A stretch of DNA of 64,000 bases from Turritopsis dohrnii. Taxonomy: Eukaryota; Cnidaria; Hydrozoa; Anthoathecata; Oceaniidae. The translations under genes were made by a program, and so were the position numbers. Below the pieces are notes generated by a model. The model had not been told where the DNA came from and searched no databases. It saw nothing but the letters and a program-made list of their open reading frames with translations. This document shows positions 59,101 through 64,000 of this stretch, in pieces. Numbering within the stretch: the stretch's first letter is position 1; each line of letters begins with the position of its first letter. The DNA is taken from positions 124,001 through 188,000 of the forward strand of contig BQMF02000491.1 of NCBI GenBank assembly GCA_027922465.2, given 5' to 3'.

Positions 59101-60049
59101 CTCAGAAGGTATATCAGAGAGAGCTGCTAAGCTCATCTCACAAAGTAGAAGACCTGGCTCTCTCAGCCATTACGAATCGGCTTGGAGAAAGTGGCATTGC
59201 TGGAGTACTGAAAGGGGTATATGTCCCTCTGGATGTACTATAAATTATGTGTTAGATTTCTTAGCGGAATTGTTTGAAAAAGGCCTAGCCTATAATACAA
59301 TAGGATCCTACAGGTCAGCAATATCGGCTTACCATACACCAATAGATGGGATTTCAGTCGGGGAACATCCTAGAGTGTCTTCTCTGATGACGGGAATTTT
59401 CAACAATAGACCCCCTACCCCTAAGTATTCTTTTATTTGGGATGTTGACTTAGTTTTAAAATATTGGAGAAGTCTTCCAGAAAATAATCAGTTATCAGAC
59501 AAGTTACTCACTTTTAAATTGACCTTTTTACTAGCGATAACTTCAGCAGCCAGAGCTTCAGAAATAACAAATTTAGATGTATCTTATCTCCAAAGACTCC
59601 CCTCTGTATATGTATTTTCCATCAATAAGCTTACTAAAACACAGAAGAAGGGAACTCAGCTACCATTGAAGTTTTATCGTTTTCCGGATGAGGAAAAGCT
59701 CTGCGTGTGTAACACACTAGACTCTTATCTCTTACGAAGATCCTCCTGGGATGTTTCAGCATCTCAGTTATTGGTAAGCCACATAAAGCCTCATGAGAAA
59801 ATCACTACTTCAACAGTATCTAGATGGCTTTGTCAGACCTTAGCATTATCTGGGGTAGACAATAGTTACTTTAAAGGGCATTCTACAAGGTCGGCTTGTA
59901 CATCTAAAGCCGACTTCAAAGGTTTATCAGTGTCAGACATCATTAAACAAGGTCAATGGTCTTCCGATTCCACATTTAGAAAGTTTTATAGGAAAGAAAT
60001 TGATCCCAGCATAACATTCCAAAATACTGTTTTAAGTGTTAAGCTTTGA
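56198..60049 (+). CDS. DIRS gag-to-recombinase continuous frame (about 1283 aa)
   Basis: The frame is open from 56171; ATG at 56198 (MDTIHGDNSERNDQ) is the likelier start. Residues 1-300 are gag-like: acidic and basic helical text, LFEQTMLLLGQAVNTCAYAR, then a GR-rich basic end (SRGGRGRGVF). The same frame then runs with no stop through the RT/RNase H region, where it has no domain and resembles out-of-frame translation. It becomes a tyrosine recombinase from about 59100: SHYESAWRKWHCW, YNTIGSYRSAISAYH, ITSAARASEITNL (first Arg), GHSTRSA (HxxR), WSSDSTFRKFYRK (Tyr). The recombinase inserts the circular DNA copy. It may be made from its own start or by a frame switch; the sequence alone does not show which. 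Confidence 0.8.
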   Translation: MDTIHGDNSERNDQLDLEVQGNDDAIIESSIESRNKAPKRGLEDSEIENIVEKSHKRGRFELSDEQDTWELESALADYANKYINTFVPNQTLKDKILTENPVPSNVSCCKKLDSFMKEMLLEQNKNMCLSQEKSLANLQQRIEFVYGPLSKVWSAIESEKVNSEGQDDDDSPIVAISSLFEQTMLLLGQAVNTCAYARRFNILMSFLNDRKKVETILKDNASAFTEANEDLFGEKYEDAMVKSSKSKKKSKEFFGLMKNSSTSASRKPFSRGPLSQSRGGRGRGVFSAAGQSIQNNFYRSRGGKNVRSFFIHNKIGSSLTKGVQQDTPSNKKVVHFRGTFSAIGRKAEILSKKLGTVDKRPGYIKHGEGLRNSSVRISNSVKTSVPVKNDNRGESPCTRGGPINAHKRGNIHCNFKSKPIHKFDFSGQEKGRGEPSCNQSKKLEQECSIQALQDGRLVPLEGTSIKRGLDVQNRFKRCLFRSTLKSEISEIHPISMGRPSLRVLLPLFRSFFRSLGVYQTFKSANFPTPKVTYQDNHLPGRHALNGSINGGFDNGQGYSDISSPTIGLSHQHKEVSVDSNIDLRIFRGSNRFEEYGCKSSSGKNHENKKSVQGTIREPQGHCEGLEQVHRKAFLYSCSCPPCSNAVSIPSTPTDSGNSGKELFRFNDNTLRKSQRGDTLVDGESQHSQWEISNNRSTTVDNKLGCLERRLGSSLHGSDNGGPVVSRREELSHQYIRIRGGQASTNDFYNGGKTRDLSSHANRQYGCSLLSDENGRDKESEISCNKQTNLELSTISQDHNYCRVLTFRAECRSGQGVQVHSKQQRMETQHKGVSKVVSIKGDTRNRPICLEGIPSTPSVHILETGPFQQGTGCIPNKLAPQILIRIPSFFTDRKGIAQGTEGTSRRVIGNPGLAKPIVVSKSPEIISEKSNSVTQENGSFNKSKRRIPSLNSRKLAKVSGVDNLRKSLCSEGISERAAKLISQSRRPGSLSHYESAWRKWHCWSTERGICPSGCTINYVLDFLAELFEKGLAYNTIGSYRSAISAYHTPIDGISVGEHPRVSSLMTGIFNNRPPTPKYSFIWDVDLVLKYWRSLPENNQLSDKLLTFKLTFLLAITSAARASEITNLDVSYLQRLPSVYVFSINKLTKTQKKGTQLPLKFYRFPDEEKLCVCNTLDSYLLRRSSWDVSASQLLVSHIKPHEKITTSTVSRWLCQTLALSGVDNSYFKGHSTRSACTSKADFKGLSVSDIIKQGQWSSDSTFRKFYRKEIDPSITFQNTVLSVKL
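56985..59243 (+). CDS. DIRS reverse transcriptase-RNase H, nested in the other frame
   Basis: A 752-residue frame in +1 relative to gag. RT: EEVQSMLTKGAIYTV, SSIFLVKKKGGGNRPVINLK, WMCKIDLKDAYFAVPL, LCFGLSSDPWVFTKLLK, IIIYLDDMLLMA (YxDD), FLGVLIDS. RNase H: IISSDASKEGWGAAC, ILELEAVRLAL, QIDNMVALSYL, NVEADRESR. The C-terminal part (EIDLFASRVSHQLPQYISW) matches the tail typical of DIRS RNase H and overlaps the start of the recombinase. The protein copies element RNA into DNA. A +1 shift from gag or internal initiation is required. No stop codon occurs, and all core residues are present. Confidence 0.9.
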   Translation: MQVGSPFQEAPCHSREVVGGAESSQLLDSPSRTISTGPEVVRMLDLSLSTTRLDLLSPREYNKIHPLIKRLFTSEVPSLPLAGRLKFFLKNWERLTNDQAILNMVKGYEIPLLESPIQSKPPFQSKMTIEEKALVREEVQSMLTKGAIYTVTSKANQFISSIFLVKKKGGGNRPVINLKNLNKSVPYRHFKMEGLFLLKELLSKGDWMCKIDLKDAYFAVPLSQKSRKYIRFQWEGLLYEFCCLCFGLSSDPWVFTKLLKVPISLLRRLHIKIIIYLDDMLLMAASMEDLIMARDTLIFLLQQLGFLINIKKSVLTPTLTLEFLGVLIDSRNMVVSLPQEKITKIKNQCRELLENPRVTVRDLSKFIGKLSSTAVAVLPAPMQYRYLQHQQIQEIVERNSFDSMITLSEKAKGEILWWMENLSIHNGKSLITGPPQLIISSDASKEGWGAACMGRTTGGPWSREERNYHINILELEAVRLALMTFTMGEKPGISVHMQIDNMVALSYLMKMGGTKNQKLVAISKQIWSYLLSHKITITAEYLPSVLNVEADRESRCTASNSEWKLNTKVFQRLCQLRGTPEIDLFASRVSHQLPQYISWKLDPFSKGRDAFLINWHHKFSYAFPPFSLIGRVLLKVQKEQADVLLVTPAWQSQSWFPSLLKLSVRNPILLPKRMDLLTNPRGEFHPLILENSLRLVAWTISGKVYAQKVYQRELLSSSHKVEDLALSAITNRLGESGIAGVLKGVYVPLDVL

Positions 60050-60051
60050 AG

Positions 60052-60138
60052 AGAGGAGGTTGAAGCATGACCTCTAGCTTTTAGCGAGAAAGGGCGGGAT
60101 CCAGTATTAGATCGTGGCGGAGATTTTACGATATGAAA
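60052..60138 (-). repeat. Right ITR of the DIRS-like element
   Basis: Inverse of 55921-56007. A direct copy of its core (catgacctctagcttttagc onward) reappears at 60501. Confidence 0.9.
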
Positions 60139-60618
60139 TTGAGAATTATATGAGGGCGCGAAGCGCCTGAAATGTAATTCCGATTTTATGAGTAAAATCG
60201 GAGCCAACGATCTAATACTGCCCTCCCACCCACTCCGTTTTCAAACAGCCTTATGTAATAGTGTTTCTTCTTTCAGGGAACTTCAATCGTGGACGCAATA
60301 GCCGTGGTGGTGGACGCGGTGTTAGAATGTAGTTTTATTTTGTGAGAAAGATACTATTATTCATCGGATATAACTTTGTTTTCTCTAATCTATTATTCTC
60401 GGCTTTGGTTCTGTTCCCTATCAATTACCTAGAAGACATTTGAAATCCGACTAACCCGGGTAATTTCCCGGCTTAGTCTTGTTAAAGACGTCGTTTAAAC
60501 CATGACCTCTAGCTTTTAGCGAGAAAGGGCGGGATCCAGTATTAGATCGTTGGCTCCGATTTTACTCATAAAATCGGAATTACATTTCAGGCGCTTCGCG
60601 CCCTCATATAATTCTCAA
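60139..60618. repeat. Perfect 82-bp inverted repeat around a 316-bp core
   Basis: 60139-60220 and 60537-60618 are exact inverse copies and include 'gagggcgcgaagcgcctgaa' and 'ccgattttatgagtaaaatcgg', each itself palindromic. The right arm is preceded by a direct copy of the DIRS ITR core (60501-60550). The structure looks like a second, internally deleted or solo DIRS-related end, or an ITR rearrangement. Confidence 0.75.
60279..60332 (+). CDS. Possible terminal exon of an RGG-box protein
   Basis: After a pyrimidine-rich acceptor (gtttcttctttcag), the text reads GNFNRGRNSRGGGRGVRM then TAG, like the RGG tail of an RNA-binding protein or of a DIRS gag. It sits inside the inverted-repeat core. 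No upstream exon is identified, so it may be transposon-derived. Confidence 0.3.
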   Translation, partial: NFNRGRNSRGGGRGVRM

Positions 60619-61783
60619 TTTACCCCAGGCCGGAAGATCAAAGTCTCTTGTAAGACAAGCCCGTAATTACATAATACAGGTCGTTAGTCGCGTCGTTATT
60701 AATTAATTTCGCACATTGTAGGTAAGAAAATTGTAGGTGAGAAAAGACGCGATCACAAGTGAGAACAATTATATATAATTTTGAACTGTTTATCATTGAA
60801 AGAAAATAAGAAAATTCAAACTCAGGCTGTTCTTAATTTTTGAAACATTAATTTGAGCCTCAGGTTGTTCTTATTTTGTTCTTATTTTTTGGCCAAATCT
60901 GAGGCTCGTGTTCTTGTAAAATTGTTCTTATAAAAAAAAGCGTGTATGTGAATTTCAACAGGAATATTCAATGCAAACTCGTGGCTGATAGTCAATGGAC
61001 GTTATTAACTTCAAATGTTTCAAATTGTAACCCTGATTATACTCTGGAGTACCGAGTAATCCCCATACCTTCGTTATTTTTTTCTTTCCTCTCATTACAA
61101 TCCCCTGTTTATTCAATATTTAACAACAAACAACACAAAGTGTCAAAAGTATAATGTATACGCTGTTTGGCTTCTCAGAGTGTGTTTACATGGCAGGCGC
61201 ACTAAACTCAAACCAGTTCGAAATTTCAATCCTCCCGTTACAAGTTTCGAGAAGGGTTCTTATTTCCTGGTCAAACCTTCAGCGTATACTAATTAAATTT
61301 TGTTGACAAATATGAAATAAAAATGTAGAATATGCTAAATTTATTCTATCGTGTATAGAAAATATTTCTACCCGTATTGAAATTTCATGTAAAAAGGCAC
61401 TCGTAGAGAGCGAGCTAGAAACTAGTAAATCTATTGCATTCAATCTTTAAAACCGTCACGGCTTCAAAAGTTAAAGAGCGTGAAAAATTGTTTTTCTATT
61501 ATCCAACCTCCGTGCTCCGTGCTATTCAATTCGGTTTAATATATTATTGACACATCAAAATCTGACGGAAAATTGAACACATGACATAAATCAAAGAACG
61601 TATCACAAGTGTGAGTCATATAGGATAAAGGTTCTGGTTTCTTTCTAAATAAAGGTTTGTTAATAATTTTCGAGTTCATCAGAATGTTTATCAGTATGTA
61701 TGTGGTTGAATTTTTTTCACAAACTAAACATAAGTTGCTAAAAAGAGTTTTGCTCATTTTATTACCAAATCTACTCTACGAAA
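60619..61783. other. AT-rich interval with one MITE-like repeat
   Basis: 60775-60950 repeats TGTTCTTAT and GAGGCTC motifs and ends 'ttcttataaaaaaaagcgtg', matching the block at 51.0-51.2 kb. The remainder has no credible gene. Confidence 0.45.
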
Positions 61784-62198
61784 ACCGTAATGCTTCGATT
61801 AGACACCCGAGGCGTTTATTAAATTTTTTTAATTTTGAGGGGGGCGTCTATTCGAGGGGGGCGTCTATTGAAATTTTGTGAAACTCTTCTTTTTCGTAAA
61901 TATAAACTAAATATAAACATCGATAAAAAATATACATAATTAAACTTCAAGATCATCGTCAATAGACAAAGTTTCCAACTGTTAGTTTGAAATTTGGCGT
62001 CTATCGCAAATTTCCATATTTTTATACAAAATGAAAACATTGAGGCTGAAACAATGCAATGCAGTAGTTCTACATGCCTTAATTAATGTGTCTAATATAG
62101 GGGGCGTTTATTCAAAAATCTCCTGAAAAGGGGGGGGGGGGGGCGTCTATTCGAGGGGGCGTTTAAAAGAAGGGGGCGTTTAATTGATGCATTACGGT
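61784..62198. mobile_element. MITE with ACCGTAATGC ends, about 415 bp
   Basis: The left end 'accgtaatgcttcgattaga' and the right end, inverse of 'accgtaatgcatcaattaaa', form imperfect TIRs of at least 35 bp. Multiple GGGGGCGTCTATTCGAGG / GGGCGTTTA repeats lie just inside each end. No coding capacity. Confidence 0.7.
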
Positions 62199-63499
62199 AT
62201 ATCAATCGGCAATTCATTAGAAACATATTGATAGGTTATTTATGGTACTATAAAATTTTATGCAATAACAAAAATGATCGATATGATTAGTTGAAAATCT
62301 ATTTTATAATCAAATCCTTTTATGGATTTTTTTAAATTACAGGAATATTTTTATATCAAGTATGATACATTTTTGGAAAGCTTATATACATTTCTAAAGG
62401 CTCGTGTTAAAAATTGTGATGTAAACTAAATATTTTAAATTTTAGAATGAGTCAAAGAAAATGAACGTTGTTGTAAAAACGTAGCTGAATTTCCAAAATT
62501 TCTGTGTTTTACACTTTTGTCGGAATTTTGTCAAAAAATATTAACTGTAAGGAGCCCATGCTTAAAAAGTTGCAGATTTTGACTAACGTTCATTTCTACG
62601 CAATATGATCAATATGTGTGATTTTTTCATGTTCATGTTCACAATTTGACTTAATTAACCGCTAAAACAACGTTTTTCCCAGCCAGTTTCTGAAAATATA
62701 GTTTCACTATAGGAAATTCAGAGTTCCCTTTCATTCTCATGTGCCAAAAAAATATTTGCAGAAAAGTCAATGATTTTTCCCTTACACTTTAATTTTATTG
62801 ATATTCAAAAACCGTTTCTCTGTTTATCTTACAAAGGTTTTGAAGCTTAGAGATACAAAAGGGTCTGCGCTGGTATAGGATTTTGCTTCACCTAGGGTGT
62901 TAACTCATTTTAATTAGATAGATAGATAGATAGATAATTTATTTGGTAAAGAAGGTCGTTAAAAAATGCAGTACAATAGTGATGTGGACCTACTATAAGT
63001 ATATATAAATGAAAAAAAATGTTACAAAAGAAAACATATATGGGTGCAAAAATTAGGTGCATATAAAATAATTTTATTCAAATATAAACTATGAATTAAA
63101 ATCAAGAAATTGAGGAAAGGAAGCGCTAAGAAATTAGGATCGGAGACTAACGGAAAAAAAAAAAAAAAAAAAAATTAAAACAACCAAAACAATCAAAAAC
63201 AAAAGTAGCCAGAGTTTAGGATAATGATGTTGGTTAGCAGAGGAAAAAATTGAATATCATAAATAATAGATCTTAAATTAAATTAGGTAAATACAATAAT
63301 CAAATTTACAATAAAATACAATAAATTATATATATATATACATATTAATATACAATATACAAGAAAATATTCTATGTTGCAGAGAAAATTAAAAACTGGT
63401 TATAAGACTAAAATTCAAAAAGTATTGCATGGACCATGCGGGTAATGAAAAAAAAGAAAAAGGATTAGTCACCAGGGGCTAATACAGGTCAAATTTCAT
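62199..63499. other. AT-rich interval with simple repeats
   Basis: (GATA)n at about 62917-62936, a poly-A run at about 63152-63174, and a short (TA)n at about 63328. No gene signal. Confidence 0.5.
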
Positions 63500-63725
63500 A
63501 GCGGTAACCGCTATTGGGCGCCAAGATCGAGGCGCCCAAATTCAAAAAAAAAAGGGAAAAATTTTTTTTTGAAAAGATCAAAAAAGAATGTGAGAAGAGC
63601 AAAACGAAAGAAAGGGAAAAAAGGAATCGTGAGGAGAAACAAAGACAACCTCGTTACCGTCGCTTCTTCTCTCTTTTGCGCTAAATCAGACTTACGATTT
63701 AGCATAAAGCGCAGAGAAGAAGCGC
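63500..63725. repeat. Cluster of palindromes
   Basis: Three in order: agcggtaaccgct (63500-63512), ttgggcgcc...ggcgcccaa (63514-63539), and an imperfect fold-back of about 26-28-bp arms (63662-63687 with 63696-63723, gcttcttctct...agagaagaagc). It may be the end of an unidentified element. Confidence 0.6.
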
Positions 63726-64000
63726 TGGGAAAGAAGGGCACTCTGTGAGGTTTCCGTACCTGGTTACCAAGGCTAGGTGATTACTTTACGAACTGAAACT
63801 TTCGAAATGATTATATAGTCCTGTAAAATATACACAAAGTAAGGAAATCAAAAATGGCGGAAGGTAAACACGCCGATTCGCGTGATTGAATTTCGAAGAA
63901 CATTTGAAGATTCTACAGGAAAGAATGTTACGACACGAATAACAAGAAATGAGAAAGTTTTAAGGGACTAAGAATATGTATAGTATGTTAAAATAGAACG

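Larger units (their letters stand above)
55921..60138 (+). mobile_element. DIRS-like tyrosine-recombinase retrotransposon
   Basis: Perfect or near-perfect 87-bp inverted repeats (55921-56007 and 60052-60138) bound a 4.2-kb unit encoding gag, RT/RNase H and a tyrosine recombinase. Inverted ends, a recombinase instead of an integrase, and overlapping frames define the DIRS group. No target-site duplication is expected. The final codon (TGA, 60047-60049) lies two bases before the right repeat. All catalytic motifs are present, so the copy may be recent. Further ITR-related sequence lies just downstream (60139-60618). Confidence 0.9.

Noticed and set aside
1..64000. tRNA or rRNA genes
   Set aside because: No cloverleaf with A/B box text or rRNA core sequence was recognised; a covariance-model scan would be needed to exclude them fully.

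Overview
This is eukaryotic DNA, AT-rich and dense with transposons. It has GT-AG introns, microsatellites, SET, kinase, SAM and HECT domains, and animal-type mobile elements: Helitrons, a DIRS-like retroelement, Harbinger and pogo transposases, Penelope-like and LINE fragments, and an integrase-core transposon. The mixture fits an invertebrate animal, most likely a cnidarian and perhaps a hydrozoan. That assignment is an inference from the families present; no marker gene settles it.

Layout. 0.8-4.4 kb: a decayed zinc-finger/Myb gene on the minus strand, split by a 2.2-kb Mutator-like element with self-complementary terminal inverted repeats and a 10-bp target duplication. 4.6-5.5 kb: a short non-autonomous Helitron. 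5.7-9.15 kb: an eleven-exon minus-strand gene whose phase-consistent exons join a SET domain to a protein-kinase domain. It has one in-frame stop, and its 5' end lies outside the recognisable exons. 10.0-17.5 kb: Helitron 1, with a decayed Rep-helicase lacking its HUH motif and a small five-exon microexon gene that looks intact. 17.65-25.85 kb: an 8.2-kb element bounded by AGGGAGAACC plus poly-C inverted repeats and TTA duplications. It carries a Mutator-like transposase fragment, a HECT gene and an integrase-core gene, and it is inserted in an older Helitron. 26.9-38.7 kb: Helitron 2 (nearly intact Rep-helicase, one stop, plus a second microexon gene) followed head-to-tail by two more Helitrons. 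39-48.3 kb: a graveyard of LINE, Harbinger, pogo, SAM-integrase and Penelope-like remnants. 51.3-55.85 kb: five non-autonomous Helitrons joined directly end to end. 55.9-60.1 kb: a DIRS-like retroelement with an RT/RNase H frame nested inside one unbroken gag-to-recombinase frame. 60.1-64 kb: inverted repeats, a MITE and AT-rich DNA.

The most novel material is as follows. (1) Both coding Helitrons carry, downstream of Rep-helicase and on the same strand, a small gene assembled from 18-48-nt exons separated only by phase-1 introns and ending in a similar C-terminal segment. (2) A gene joins a SET domain to a kinase domain. (3) Helitron concatemers have exact CTRR|TC junctions. (4) The DIRS-like element has about 650 codons of dual coding. 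All exon models were read by eye from splice signals and phase and have no transcript support.
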